Below are positions 42,784 to 52,690 of a stretch of DNA of 64,000 nt, one piece after another. The notes under the pieces are model-generated. The model searched no databases, was not told the DNA's origin, and saw only the letters and a program-made list of their open reading frames with translations. The stretch's first letter is position 1. Each line of letters starts with the position of its first letter. Position numbers and translations under genes: made by a program. Location: contig NZ_JAOPFU010000009.1 of NCBI RefSeq assembly GCF_025515275.1, forward strand, positions 37,836 to 101,835, read 5' to 3'. The stretch comes from Catenovulum sp. 2E275. Lineage in GTDB: Bacteria; Pseudomonadota; Gammaproteobacteria; Enterobacterales; Alteromonadaceae.

Positions 42784-44751
42784 ATGAAAATTTCAAGTTT
42801 CTCAAATCTGTCTGCTGGCATATTGCTGTTAATTAGTGCAGGGTTGATAGCCTTGATTAGCTGGTCTGGTATTCAAAGAGAAGAAGTACAGGCCAATTTA
42901 AATCAATATCAAAATAATAAAAATTTACTAACTCAAAAGTTTAGAGTAAGTGTTAATCAATATATTGAAAGTAGCAATTCAGTTAAGTTAAATCAGGCTT
43001 TAGAAGAACTAGCACAGATAAAACAAAACCTGATCCAGCAAGATGCAGAGTTATATCAAAATTTATTAGCTCAAATAGAAATTATCGTTGAGCTGATTAA
43101 CACCGATGTGAGAGCTGCTGGTAAGTTGGGTAATAATAGTGCTGCTTTATTACAATTTGCTGAGCAAAGTATGTTAGGTGATATTGAAAGTTTGATTGAA
43201 TATGCTCAACAAGGGCTTGAAAATAAACCTAAACTAGCAACTCAATATTTAGCGCAATTATCCAATTTGAGTTTAGCCTTGCAGCAGCTAAGCTATCGCC
43301 GCGAACGCACTTTTATGCAAGGCGGCCAAACTACAGAAAACATTGACTTATTGCTAAAAGTTACCCAAACGTTAGCGACTCAAGTTGAGTCGATTTATCT
43401 GTTACCTCGACTTGAAATTTATCCGCAAGCAGAGCCAGTAGACGAAGACGATTTGTTTTTGGGGATGATGGAAGAGCCTGCTGAAATAGGGGATGAGTTT
43501 ATTGGGGATTTACGCTCGCAAATTAAGCGTTACCCAAAAGAAGTCTCTAATACTCAAGCTTCGCTTAAGTTGGTTGAAGATGCATTGAATGGATTGGCAG
43601 TATCGGTTGAGCAATTTGAAACACGCTTTTTAACCTTTGAAAGCCAATTGCTTGAACGTCAGGCCAAAGTGAATAAACAAACCGAATGGTTATTATATTC
43701 TGCTGCTTTATGTTTAATTTTAGTAGCGATATTAATTGTTGTGTTTCAATATGCTTGGGTGGTTAAGCGGATTAGTCAACTGAGCACTAACTTTAAACAG
43801 CTAGTTGAAACCGGTGAATTAAAACGCATTCATGTTAATAAAAACCGCTCTGAAATTGATGAAGTGAGTGATTGTTTTAATCAGTTGTTAGTTCAGATTG
43901 AATCTGAAAACGCAGATAAAAATAACAAATTAGTCGATATTTCATCCACTTTGGCTGGTTTAGTTAAAGAAACTAAAGATATAGAAGGTTTTACCGGCGA
44001 TATTGCTCAGGATATGCAGCGCACTTCGGCTATTGTTGAGCAATTAGTTGAGTTGGCTGAAGAGGTTTATACCGGCTCTGAAACGGTTCAAAGTAATGCT
44101 AAACAAACCGAAATTTCTATCGCCGACAGTAATTTAAAAATTGGTACTGTGACTGAAAATACGAAAGCGATTGTGGATGCTGCGCATCAGAGTTATCAGT
44201 CTGTTGCCAGTTTATTAGCCTCGGTTGAAAACGCGTCTACTATTGTTGATACCATTAGTAGTATTGCTGAGCAAACTAATTTATTGGCGTTAAATGCAGC
44301 CATTGAAGCCGCCAGGGCTGGTGAGCATGGCCGTGGCTTTGCGGTAGTGGCCGATGAGGTTCGCAGCTTATCAAGACGAACACAGGATTCACTGGGAGAA
44401 ATTACCGGTATTTTAGGGCAGTTAAAACAAGCTTCTGCTAATTTAGAAGATACAGTAAAAACTATTGATGGTTTATCTGCCGAGCAATCATTTACTGCAC
44501 AGGAGTTATCAGTTAATGCTGAGGTGGTCAGAGCTCAAGCTCAAAATTCTGCGAGCACAGCACTGCAAAGTTTTCATAATGCCAGTACTCAGCTTGAACA
44601 TATAAATCAATTTAAACGTTCAATTGAACATATTCAAAATATTATTCAGCAAGCTAGTGAAAAAGCTAATCTAATTAGTCAAAGCACAGAAATGCAAGCA
44701 AATAATATAATAGAAACATTGGGGGATTCAGAACTTAAAAGTGCCGCGTAA
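42784..44751 (+). CDS. Methyl-accepting chemotaxis protein
   Basis: A membrane chemoreceptor of 655 residues from ATG 42784 (a GTG 12 bp upstream would add four). The first membrane helix is near residues 8-28 ([19 protein letters not shown]). A periplasmic helical sensor runs to about 300 and contains an unusual acidic loop ([21 protein letters not shown]). The second helix is near 303-325, then a HAMP region. The signalling domain contains the invariant hairpin tip [32 protein letters not shown]. The ligand is unknown. A Pho-box-like repeat upstream suggests phosphate-starvation expression. Confidence 0.92.
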   Translation: MKISSFSNLSAGILLLISAGLIALISWSGIQREEVQANLNQYQNNKNLLTQKFRVSVNQYIESSNSVKLNQALEELAQIKQNLIQQDAELYQNLLAQIEIIVELINTDVRAAGKLGNNSAALLQFAEQSMLGDIESLIEYAQQGLENKPKLATQYLAQLSNLSLALQQLSYRRERTFMQGGQTTENIDLLLKVTQTLATQVESIYLLPRLEIYPQAEPVDEDDLFLGMMEEPAEIGDEFIGDLRSQIKRYPKEVSNTQASLKLVEDALNGLAVSVEQFETRFLTFESQLLERQAKVNKQTEWLLYSAALCLILVAILIVVFQYAWVVKRISQLSTNFKQLVETGELKRIHVNKNRSEIDEVSDCFNQLLVQIESENADKNNKLVDISSTLAGLVKETKDIEGFTGDIAQDMQRTSAIVEQLVELAEEVYTGSETVQSNAKQTEISIADSNLKIGTVTENTKAIVDAAHQSYQSVASLLASVENASTIVDTISSIAEQTNLLALNAAIEAARAGEHGRGFAVVADEVRSLSRRTQDSLGEITGILGQLKQASANLEDTVKTIDGLSAEQSFTAQELSVNAEVVRAQAQNSASTALQSFHNASTQLEHINQFKRSIEHIQNIIQQASEKANLISQSTEMQANNIIETLGDSELKSAA

Positions 44752-44847
44752 GTAAAAAATATCACTTTATTTGAGCTGTTTTATTTTTTTGCTTTACTTT
44801 TAGTGTAGAATCCGCCGCCGCATACACAAATAACTAAAGGTTAAACT

Positions 44848-45525
44848 ATGTCTGCTAATTCATTTTTAGGTGTATTTGGTAAATCGCCTTTCAAAGCGTT
44901 AGAAACGCACATTGAGATAGCTAAGAGTGCAAGTCAAACACTTGTCCCATTTTTTGAAGCTGTATTTGAAACTAACTGGGCCTTAGCTGAAACGTTAAGA
45001 AAGGAAATTTCAAGTAAAGAGCAGGATGCAGATAAAATCAAACGTGAGATTCGTATGCAGCTACCTAAAGGGCTGTTTTTACCAGTTGAACGTGCTGATG
45101 TTTTAGAGCTATTAGTTCAGCAAGATAAAATTGCGAATAAAGCAAAAGATATTGCCGGACGTGTTATTGGTCGCGAATTACCAATCCCTCAAAGCCTTCG
45201 TGAAGAATTTTTTACCTACCTTGAACGCTGTGTTGATGCTGTGGAAATTGCAGCTAAAGCAATCAATGAACTGGATGAATTATTAGAAACTGGTTTTAAA
45301 GGTCGTGAGGTTGAACTGGTAGAAAAAATTATTTCAGAAATTGATGCAATTGAAAAAGATACTGACGCAATTCAAGTCAGTTTACGTCTTTCTGTTCGTA
45401 AACATGAATCTGAATTAAATCCGATCGATGCAATGTTTTTATATGATGTAATTGAATGGGTTGGTGATTTAGCAGATAAAGCTGAATCTGTCGGTGGACG
45501 TTTAGAGCTGTTGCTTGCTCGTTAA
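44848..45525 (+). CDS. DUF47 family Pit accessory protein
   Basis: A 225-residue helical cytosolic protein of the DUF47/PhoU-like family, commonly encoded before pit phosphate transporters. It begins MSANSFLGVFGKSPFKALE, with KEISSKEQDADKIKREIRMQLPKGLFLPVER as a typical segment and DVIEWVGDLADKAESVGGRLELLL as the C-terminal family motif. It probably regulates the Pit transporter, whose gene starts 15 bp later. Length and motifs are normal. Confidence 0.92.
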   Translation: MSANSFLGVFGKSPFKALETHIEIAKSASQTLVPFFEAVFETNWALAETLRKEISSKEQDADKIKREIRMQLPKGLFLPVERADVLELLVQQDKIANKAKDIAGRVIGRELPIPQSLREEFFTYLERCVDAVEIAAKAINELDELLETGFKGREVELVEKIISEIDAIEKDTDAIQVSLRLSVRKHESELNPIDAMFLYDVIEWVGDLADKAESVGGRLELLLAR

Positions 45526-45540
45526 TATCAGGAGTTTTTA

Positions 45541-46818
45541 ATGGATATTTTACAAAGTTACGGCTTAATTTTAATTTTGTTTGCCGCAGTTGTTGGTTTT
45601 TTTATGGCTTGGGGTATTGGGGCAAACGATGTAGCCAACGCAATGGGTACATCGGTTGGTTCTAAAGCATTAACTATCAAGCAAGCGATTATTATCGCAA
45701 TGATTTTTGAATTCGCCGGGGCTTATTTAGCTGGTGGTGAAGTTACCTCTACAATTCGTAAAGGTATTATTGATTCTACACCTTATATTCATGCTCCGGA
45801 GTTGTTTGTTATTGGCATGATTTCAGCCTTGATTGCTGCTGGTGTTTGGTTAGCTCTTGCTTCTTACATGGGGTGGCCTGTTTCAACTACTCACTCAATT
45901 GTAGGCGCTATTATTGGTTTTGCGGTGGTCAGTGCTGGTGCAGAAGCAGTTCATTGGGATAAAGTTGGTGGTATTGTTGGTAGCTGGATTATTACACCGC
46001 TTTTATCTGGTATTTTGGCTTATATTATTTTTATGAGCGCGCAAAGATTTATTTTTGATACTGATAATCCAATCAAAAATGCAAAACGTTATGTCCCTGT
46101 TTATATGGGGATTGCAGGCTTTGTATTATCTCTTGTTACCATCAAAAAAGGGTTAAAACACGTATTTTCTGATTTTGCAGTATCAATCAGCGGTGCTGAA
46201 GCTTATTTATATTCGTTCATTATTGCTGTCATTGTGGCTTTAATTGGTCGTTTATTTATTGCTCGCTTAAAAATTGATCCTGAAGCTGATAAAGAAATGC
46301 AATTTAATAACGTTGAAAAAATCTTCGCTATTTTAATGATTGTAACGGCTTGTTGTATGGCGTTTGCGCATGGTTCAAACGACGTAGCTAACGCGATTGG
46401 TCCATTAGCTGCTGTTGTTAGTGTGGTTCATAGCGGTGGTGAAATTGGTTCAAAAGCGGCATTAGCTTGGTGGATTCTACCTTTAGGGGCATTTGGTATT
46501 GTCGCTGGTTTAGCTATTTTTGGTCACCGAGTTATGGCGACCATTGGTAAAGGTATAACTCATTTAACCCCTAGCCGCGGTTTTGCTGCTGAATTAGCAG
46601 CAGCTAGTACAGTTGTAATCGCTTCAGGGACAGGTCTACCAATTTCTACTACTCAAACTTTAGTGGGTGCGGTATTAGGGGTTGGTTTAGCTCGAGGTAT
46701 TGCGGCATTGAACTTGGGTGTTGTTCGCAACATAGTTATTTCTTGGGTTGTTACTTTACCTGTTGGGGCTGGTTTAGCGATTCTCGCTTATATGTTGTTG
46801 ACATCGATTATGTTGTAA
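45541..46818 (+). CDS. pit: Low-affinity inorganic phosphate transporter Pit
   Basis: An inner-membrane phosphate (metal-phosphate) symporter of the PiT/PHO-4 family, 425 residues with about ten membrane helices. The duplicated family signature is present as GANDVANAMGTSVGS near residue 29 and GSNDVANAIGPLAAV near 279, and GxPxSTTxxxVGA-type motifs occur as GWPVSTTHSIVGAIIG and GLPISTTQTLVGAVLG. It is co-transcribed with DUF47 and ends at a strong terminator with a UUCG loop. It supplies phosphate when plentiful, complementing the Pst system encoded next. Confidence 0.94.
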   Translation: MDILQSYGLILILFAAVVGFFMAWGIGANDVANAMGTSVGSKALTIKQAIIIAMIFEFAGAYLAGGEVTSTIRKGIIDSTPYIHAPELFVIGMISALIAAGVWLALASYMGWPVSTTHSIVGAIIGFAVVSAGAEAVHWDKVGGIVGSWIITPLLSGILAYIIFMSAQRFIFDTDNPIKNAKRYVPVYMGIAGFVLSLVTIKKGLKHVFSDFAVSISGAEAYLYSFIIAVIVALIGRLFIARLKIDPEADKEMQFNNVEKIFAILMIVTACCMAFAHGSNDVANAIGPLAAVVSVVHSGGEIGSKAALAWWILPLGAFGIVAGLAIFGHRVMATIGKGITHLTPSRGFAAELAAASTVVIASGTGLPISTTQTLVGAVLGVGLARGIAALNLGVVRNIVISWVVTLPVGAGLAILAYMLLTSIML

Positions 46819-46865
46819 GTATGACCTAATATTAATTGAAATATTTTTGTCATCTTTATTTTTTA

Positions 46866-46900
46866 AAAGGCTTCTTCGGAAGCCTTTGTTTTTTCTTTTG
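46866..46900 (+). terminator. Intrinsic terminator of the DUF47-pit operon
   Basis: AAAGGCTTC (46866-46874), tetraloop TTCG, GAAGCCTTT (46879-46887), followed by a T-rich GTTTTTTCTTTTG. The 9-bp stem with a UUCG loop is a textbook intrinsic terminator. Confidence 0.93.
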
Positions 46901-46965
46901 TTTTTAATTATTTTAAGGTCGATTTAGTCAATTTGATTTTATGGATTGTGAATAATCCAGACTTA

Positions 46966-46998
46966 TGTAACATAACTGTCATAAAAACATCATATAAT
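46966..46998 (+). promoter_or_regulatory. Pho box and -10 element of the pst operon
   Basis: Three consecutive 11-bp units, TGTAACATAAC, TGTCATAAAAA and CATCATATAAT, match the PhoB direct-repeat pattern, and the last contains a perfect -10 box TATAAT (46993-46998). It takes the place of a -35 box, as in PhoB-activated promoters. The pstC ATG is 31 bp further on. Confidence 0.85.
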
Positions 46999-47028
46999 GT
47001 GCGCAGTTAAAATTGACTAAGTTGACTC

Positions 47029-49257
47029 ATGCTACAAACGACCAATCAAACTCATAATCAAAACTTTATTCGCAATCTTAAGGATAAAGTAGCTAAATAT
47101 GGTGTCACCACTGGTGGCATTATGGTTTTAGTTGCATTGCTATTAATTTTCTTTTACCTACTTTACGTGGTTCAGCCAATCTTTGATGATGTATCAATTG
47201 ATCATAAACTAGATATATCTATAACAATGCCTGAGAATACTCTGGCTTTGGGGTTAGATGACCATGTCGAAACTGCATTTCGATTAACTAAAGATGCCAA
47301 ATTAGAATTTTATACTTTAGTTGGAGCTAATGCTGGTAGTTTAGTTAAAACATTTGACATTACTGGTGGTGATCAAATCTCTAGTTTTGCTAAAAGCATG
47401 GTGCATTTAAACCAATATGCCTATGTAACGGATAAAAATCAGTTAATTATAGCCGAACCTAAATTCAAATTAGGGTTTGCAAATAATCAACGTCAAATTA
47501 GTCCTCAAATCAATTACCCACTGACAAATCAAGGTATTTTTCTTAATTCAGATTCAGTCATTTCAAAGTTAGCTTTTGCATTTACTGAACAAGGTGGTGG
47601 AGTTATCTATCAAAATGAACAAGGCCACATTCGTTTTGTTCGTTTAGATGCCGAAGTTAATTTTATGACAGATGAAACAGAGTGGGTTCAAACACAAATC
47701 AATTTACCTGCTGTTAGCGGTCAAGTCGATTACTTGTTAATGACTGCCGATATTTCACGTGCATTTGTTGTTCAAAATGGTCAATTATTTGTATTTAATA
47801 CTCGGGATCCAGAGAATGTGTCTCTTGTATCAAAAGGACAGGTTGTTGATTATGATAAACAGGTGACTGCGACCAGTTTATTAGGCGGCGCTAACTCTAT
47901 AATGATTGCTGACTCAAGCGGAGAGATTAGTCAGTGGTTTGAAGTAAACGGTGAGAAAGGTCGTCGTTTTGAAAAAATCCGCAGTTTTAAATCTAAACAA
48001 GCCGTTACTGATTTATATCCAGAATATTTTAGACGTAGTTTTGTCGCTACCTCAGAGAATGGAGAGCTAGGGGTTTATTATACCACTAGTCAAGCTACGT
48101 TATTTAATGGTGAAATAACGAAAGGCAAAATTGCGACTATGTCAGTTGCTCCTAGAGCTGATGCATATATATTACAAGCCAATAAAACAGTACAAGTGTT
48201 TGACGTTCACAACGAGCACCCAGAAGTGACTTGGTCTGCACTATGGAATGAAGTGTGGTATGAAGGTTATAGTGAACCGGATTATGTTTGGCAGTCAACC
48301 TCAGCATCAGATGACTTTGAGTCTAAATTCAGTTTAGTGCCTATTACATTCGGGACCATTAAAGCTGCGTTTTATGCCATGCTATTCTCCGTTCCTATTG
48401 CTTTATCTGCGGCTATTTATACCGCGTATTTTATGCCAGCAAAAATCCGAACCTTGGTTAAACCGACCGTTGAAATTATGGAAGCGTTACCAACGGTTAT
48501 TTTAGGTTTTTTAGCCGGTTTATGGTTAGCGCCGTTAATAGAAACGCATTTGGCCGCCTTGCTAGTTTTAGTATTTGGCTTACCTGTTTGTATTTTACTG
48601 GTTGCATATATTTGGCATAGCTTACCTATTTCAATTAAAAACCGCTTACCTGTCGGATGGGATTCGTTAATATTAATTCCAGTGATTATCTTATTAGCTT
48701 GGGGTTGTATTGCAATGAGCCCTTGGTTAAATGATATGTTTTTTGATGGCGATGTGCGGTTATTTATTACCGATGAATTAGGGATATCATTCGATCAGAG
48801 AAACTCCTTGGTAGTGGGTATAGCTATGGGATTTGCTGTTATTCCAACCATTTTCTCAATTGCTGAAGATGCAGTATTTTCAGTCCCTAAGCACTTATCT
48901 CAAGGCTCTTTAGCTCTGGGTGCTAGTCAATGGCAAACTTTGGTTAGAGTGGTTTTATTAACCGCCAGCCCGGGGATTTTCTCAGCCGTAATGATGGGAT
49001 TAGGCCGCGCTGTGGGCGAAACTATGATAGTACTAATGGCTACTGGTAATACTCCTATTATGGACTGGTCTATCTTTCAGGGGATGCGTACATTGTCGGC
49101 GAATATAGCGGTTGAAATGCCGGAATCTGAAGTGGGTAGTACTCACTACCGAATTCTATTTTTAGCTGCATTCGTATTGTTTGTTTTTACTTTTGTATTT
49201 AACACAATTGCTGAGTTTGTTCGTCAGCGATTACGTGACAAATACAGTTCGTTATAA
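47029..49257 (+). CDS. pstC: Phosphate ABC transporter permease PstC (long form)
   Basis: One of the two membrane subunits of the high-affinity phosphate importer. At 742 residues it is more than twice the E. coli length (319). A first helix (residues 24-46) is followed by a large, beta-rich extracytoplasmic domain to about 430, and then a conventional permease domain with the coupling motif region [21 protein letters not shown] (EAA-like loop) near 624-644. Long PstC proteins of this kind are common in marine gammaproteobacteria. A Pho box stands upstream. No pstS is in the window, so the binding protein is encoded elsewhere. Confidence 0.93.
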   Translation: MLQTTNQTHNQNFIRNLKDKVAKYGVTTGGIMVLVALLLIFFYLLYVVQPIFDDVSIDHKLDISITMPENTLALGLDDHVETAFRLTKDAKLEFYTLVGANAGSLVKTFDITGGDQISSFAKSMVHLNQYAYVTDKNQLIIAEPKFKLGFANNQRQISPQINYPLTNQGIFLNSDSVISKLAFAFTEQGGGVIYQNEQGHIRFVRLDAEVNFMTDETEWVQTQINLPAVSGQVDYLLMTADISRAFVVQNGQLFVFNTRDPENVSLVSKGQVVDYDKQVTATSLLGGANSIMIADSSGEISQWFEVNGEKGRRFEKIRSFKSKQAVTDLYPEYFRRSFVATSENGELGVYYTTSQATLFNGEITKGKIATMSVAPRADAYILQANKTVQVFDVHNEHPEVTWSALWNEVWYEGYSEPDYVWQSTSASDDFESKFSLVPITFGTIKAAFYAMLFSVPIALSAAIYTAYFMPAKIRTLVKPTVEIMEALPTVILGFLAGLWLAPLIETHLAALLVLVFGLPVCILLVAYIWHSLPISIKNRLPVGWDSLILIPVIILLAWGCIAMSPWLNDMFFDGDVRLFITDELGISFDQRNSLVVGIAMGFAVIPTIFSIAEDAVFSVPKHLSQGSLALGASQWQTLVRVVLLTASPGIFSAVMMGLGRAVGETMIVLMATGNTPIMDWSIFQGMRTLSANIAVEMPESEVGSTHYRILFLAAFVLFVFTFVFNTIAEFVRQRLRDKYSSL

Positions 49258-49269
49258 CCAAGGTTAGTA

Positions 49270-50910
49270 TTGATGAAAAATTGGTTTAAATCAGGAGCTC
49301 CATGGATTTGGATGACAGCTGGTGCTGTTAGCTTAAGCTTAATTTCAGTATTAGGCTTGTTATTAATGATTGCTTGGCGTGGTTTGAGTTATTTTTGGCC
49401 AGCTGATATTTACGAATTTCAGCTTGAACAAGGGCAAGCTCAACAAAAAATTATTGGTGAAGTTTATGATACGGAAGAGGTGTCGACTAAACGCTTACGT
49501 GAAGCTGGCTTAACGATTCCATCATCAGCAGGCGAGTCTGTTGAGCGTTTATTGGTAAAAACGGGTAACCGTGAGTTTGTGGAATTGGATTTTAGATGGA
49601 TTTTAGAGACCGATATTAAATCGGCAGCAAAAACAACAGGCATTGCAGTATTTGAACGTAGTAAAAATGGTAATTTTTATGGCTATGTAAAGCATGTAAT
49701 TATTGATGGTCAGCAAGCTGATGCGGAAAAGTTAGAAAGTGTAATTGAGCGTGCTGTTGATATAAACGATAAAGCATTAGACTTACAGAATGACGAAATT
49801 GGAGCAATCAATTATCGCCTTGAAAAAATCCGTTTAGAGAAAAGAGCCTTGGAGTTAGAGGGGGAGTTAACCGAAGAGGTTAAAACTCAATATCAGGCAG
49901 AAATTGAAGAGCTCAACAAAAATTATCAAGAGTATGAAAAAGAGCTCTTTAAATTACGTCAAGCAGCAAACCGAGATGCGGTTGTAGTTGAGGATATGCG
50001 AGGAGAATTAGTTGAAATTCCTGCGACTCAAATTCTGGATGTTCATTTTCCTAATGATATGACTTTACTAGCAAAAACAGGTCGGTTTTTTGTCCAAATC
50101 GGTAAGTTTATTAGTGATGACCCACGTGAAGCTAATACTGAAGGTGGGGTATTTCCTGCTATTTTTGGTACGGTTTTTATGGTTATTTTAATGGCGGTTA
50201 TCGTGACACCGTTTGGCGTTATTGCAGCAATTTATTTGCACGAATATGCTGCTAAAAATAATGTGACTAAAATTATTCGTATCGCGGTAATTAACTTAGC
50301 TGGCGTGCCTTCTATTGTATATGGGGTATTTGGTTTAGGCTTTTTTGTTTATATGCTTGGAGGCAGTATTGACGAATTGTTTTATCCGGAAGCTTTACCT
50401 AACCCAACGTTTGGTACACCTGGGGTTATTTGGTCTGCATTAACGCTAGCAATTTTGACTTTACCTGTGGTGATTGTCTCTACCGAGGAAGGAATGTCGC
50501 GTATTCCAAGCTCGTTACGCCAAGGTAGTTTAGCGTTAGGAGCAACTAAAGCTGAAACTTTATGGCGGATTATTATTCCAATGGCGAGTCCGGCTATTAT
50601 GACAGGGTTAATTTTAGCTGTTGCTCGTGCTGCCGGTGAAGTCGCACCTTTAATGTTAGTTGGTGTGGTAAAAATGGCACCGACTTTACCTTTAGATGGT
50701 AATTTCCCGTTTATTCACGTTGACCGTAAATTTATGCATTTAGGTTTTCATATTTATGATGTCGGTTTTCAAAGCCCGAATGTTGAAGCCGCCAGACCGC
50801 TTGTTTATGCTACCGCGTTTTTATTGGTGACAGTGATAGTTGCACTGAATATTACCGCTATTGGTATTCGCAATCATTTACGTGAAAAATATAAGTCGCT
50901 TGAGCACTAA
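49270..50910 (+). CDS. pstA: Phosphate ABC transporter permease PstA (long form)
   Basis: The second permease of the Pst importer, 546 residues against 296 in E. coli. The first helix lies at residues 13-36. The insertion up to about 280 contains a Glu/Lys-rich coiled coil ([20 protein letters not shown]) inside an extracytoplasmic domain. The permease core follows with a coupling loop [21 protein letters not shown]. The extra domains of PstC and PstA may contact each other. It starts 12 bp after pstC and pstB follows 29 bp later. Confidence 0.93.
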   Translation: MMKNWFKSGAPWIWMTAGAVSLSLISVLGLLLMIAWRGLSYFWPADIYEFQLEQGQAQQKIIGEVYDTEEVSTKRLREAGLTIPSSAGESVERLLVKTGNREFVELDFRWILETDIKSAAKTTGIAVFERSKNGNFYGYVKHVIIDGQQADAEKLESVIERAVDINDKALDLQNDEIGAINYRLEKIRLEKRALELEGELTEEVKTQYQAEIEELNKNYQEYEKELFKLRQAANRDAVVVEDMRGELVEIPATQILDVHFPNDMTLLAKTGRFFVQIGKFISDDPREANTEGGVFPAIFGTVFMVILMAVIVTPFGVIAAIYLHEYAAKNNVTKIIRIAVINLAGVPSIVYGVFGLGFFVYMLGGSIDELFYPEALPNPTFGTPGVIWSALTLAILTLPVVIVSTEEGMSRIPSSLRQGSLALGATKAETLWRIIIPMASPAIMTGLILAVARAAGEVAPLMLVGVVKMAPTLPLDGNFPFIHVDRKFMHLGFHIYDVGFQSPNVEAARPLVYATAFLLVTVIVALNITAIGIRNHLREKYKSLEH

Positions 50911-50939
50911 GATATTTAAAGTTAAAAGGTTTATTTAAG

Positions 50940-51761
50940 ATGATTTCATTATCACCTGAAGTTACAAAGTTACATAACGCAATTTCACCCAATGAATTAA
51001 GTGCAGAGCAAACTGCACTTGAAATGCGTGACTTAAATTTATTTTATGGCGATAAACAAGCGCTATATAACATTGATATGAAAATACCTAAAGGTAAAGT
51101 AACAGCCTTTATCGGACCGTCTGGTTGTGGTAAATCGACATTATTGCGTTGTATTAATCGGATGAATGATTTAGTTGATATTTGTCAGGTAAAAGGCGAA
51201 ATATTATTAGAGGGTAAAAACATTTATGATAAAGACATAGATGTGGCTAATTTACGCCAGAATGTCGGCATGGTATTTCAGCGTCCTAATCCATTTCCTA
51301 AATCTATTTATGAAAATGTAGTATATGGGCTACGTATTCAAGGGATTAAAGACAAGCGTAAATTAGATGAAGTAGTTGAAACGTCATTACGTAAAGCAGC
51401 ATTATGGGATGAAGTAAAAGATAGATTAAACGATAGCGCTTTTGGTTTATCTGGTGGTCAGCAACAAAGGTTAGTGATTGCACGTGCAATTGCAATTGAA
51501 CCTAAAGTTTTATTATTGGATGAGCCAACTTCTGCGCTTGATCCAATTTCAACTTTAACCATTGAAGAATTAATTAACGACCTAAAAGAAACTTATACAG
51601 TGGTGATAGTGACACATAACATGCAACAAGCTGCTCGTGTATCTAATTATGCAGCATTTATGTTTATGGGAGAGTTGATAGAATATTCAGATACTAATCA
51701 ACTATTTACTACACCAGCAAAAAAGAAAACCGAAGATTATATTACAGGCCGTTATGGCTAA
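50940..51761 (+). CDS. pstB: Phosphate ABC transporter ATPase PstB
   Basis: The cytoplasmic ATPase energising phosphate import, 273 residues. Motifs are complete: Walker [10 protein letters not shown] (about 58-66), Q-loop [18 protein letters not shown] signature [14 protein letters not shown] (about 168-181), Walker [14 protein letters not shown] and the H-loop IVTHNM. The N-terminal 25 residues are an extension. It also takes part in phosphate signalling with PhoU and PhoR in known systems. Third gene of the pstCAB-phoU operon. Confidence 0.97.
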   Translation: MISLSPEVTKLHNAISPNELSAEQTALEMRDLNLFYGDKQALYNIDMKIPKGKVTAFIGPSGCGKSTLLRCINRMNDLVDICQVKGEILLEGKNIYDKDIDVANLRQNVGMVFQRPNPFPKSIYENVVYGLRIQGIKDKRKLDEVVETSLRKAALWDEVKDRLNDSAFGLSGGQQQRLVIARAIAIEPKVLLLDEPTSALDPISTLTIEELINDLKETYTVVIVTHNMQQAARVSNYAAFMFMGELIEYSDTNQLFTTPAKKKTEDYITGRYG

Positions 51762-51820
51762 AAAATACCGACTATAATTATATTAATATTATTAGTTAGG
51801 TAAGTATAAGGTTATGAGTT

Positions 51821-52531
51821 ATGGATTTAAAACTAGATAAACATATTTCCGGCCAATTTAATATCGAGCTCGAGCGTATTATGAGTAGCGTGTTAGATAT
51901 GGGAGGGCTTGTTGAGCAACAAATTACTCAAGCACTAGAAGCTATAAGCAGTTTTGATGAAAAACTGGCTGAAAAAGTAGTTGAAAATGACCGCAAGATT
52001 AATGCTTATGAACTAGCGATCGATGAAGAATGTGCCCGTATCATTGCTAAACGTCAACCTGCTGCAATCGATTTAAGGATCATTTTAGCTGTTGCTAAAA
52101 TGATTGCTGATTTAGAGCGGATTGGTGATGAAACTTGCAGAATGGTGAAAGCTGCACAGGTTCAATTTAAAAATCAGGAACACCAGTTTATTGTTGATTT
52201 AGACCATATGGGTCAACAAGTTTTAACTATGTTTAATAAAGTGTTAGATGCGATGGCCCGAATGGACAGTGACGCAGCTTACGAAGTGTATAAATTAGAT
52301 AAAAAAATTGATAAAGCTTACGAAGCAATTACTCGCCAATTAATGACACATATGATGGAAGATCCTAGATCGATTCCTAAAGTTATGGATGTAGTATGGG
52401 CGACACGCTCTTTAGAAAGAATAGGCGATCGTTGCCAAAATTTAAGCGAACATGTTATTTATTTAATTAAAGGAAAAGATGTACGCCACCGCAGTCGTGA
52501 GCATATTGAGCAAATGCTTGAATCTAAATAA
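51821..52531 (+). CDS. phoU: Phosphate regulon negative regulator PhoU
   Basis: PhoU couples the state of the Pst transporter to the PhoR kinase, keeping the Pho regulon off when phosphate is ample. The 236-residue helical protein has two PhoU repeats with metal-site motifs: DLERIGDETCRM near residue 97 and SLERIGDRCQNLSEH near 201. Length and motifs are normal (E. coli 241). Last gene of the operon, followed by a bidirectional terminator. Confidence 0.96.
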   Translation: MDLKLDKHISGQFNIELERIMSSVLDMGGLVEQQITQALEAISSFDEKLAEKVVENDRKINAYELAIDEECARIIAKRQPAAIDLRIILAVAKMIADLERIGDETCRMVKAAQVQFKNQEHQFIVDLDHMGQQVLTMFNKVLDAMARMDSDAAYEVYKLDKKIDKAYEAITRQLMTHMMEDPRSIPKVMDVVWATRSLERIGDRCQNLSEHVIYLIKGKDVRHRSREHIEQMLESK

Positions 52532-52643
52532 TCTGACCTGTCGTACATAGAAAATTGCCCGACAGTTTTTATACTAAGGTAAGGTTAAATAACGTTTAGA
52601 ATTGATTAAACGCTTAAGTAAATAAATGAGTAATTTAAAAGTA

Positions 52644-52682
52644 CAAAGAAAAACGGCTGTTATAAACAGCAGTTTTTCTTTG
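52644..52682. terminator. Bidirectional terminator between phoU and rhlE
   Basis: CAAAGAAAAAC (52644-52654) pairs with GTTTTTCTTTG (52672-52682), with an inner GCTGTT-ATA-AACAGC stem and one G/A mismatch between. The long stem with A/T-rich flanks would serve both convergent genes. Confidence 0.85.
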
Positions 52683-52690
52683 ATTAACTA

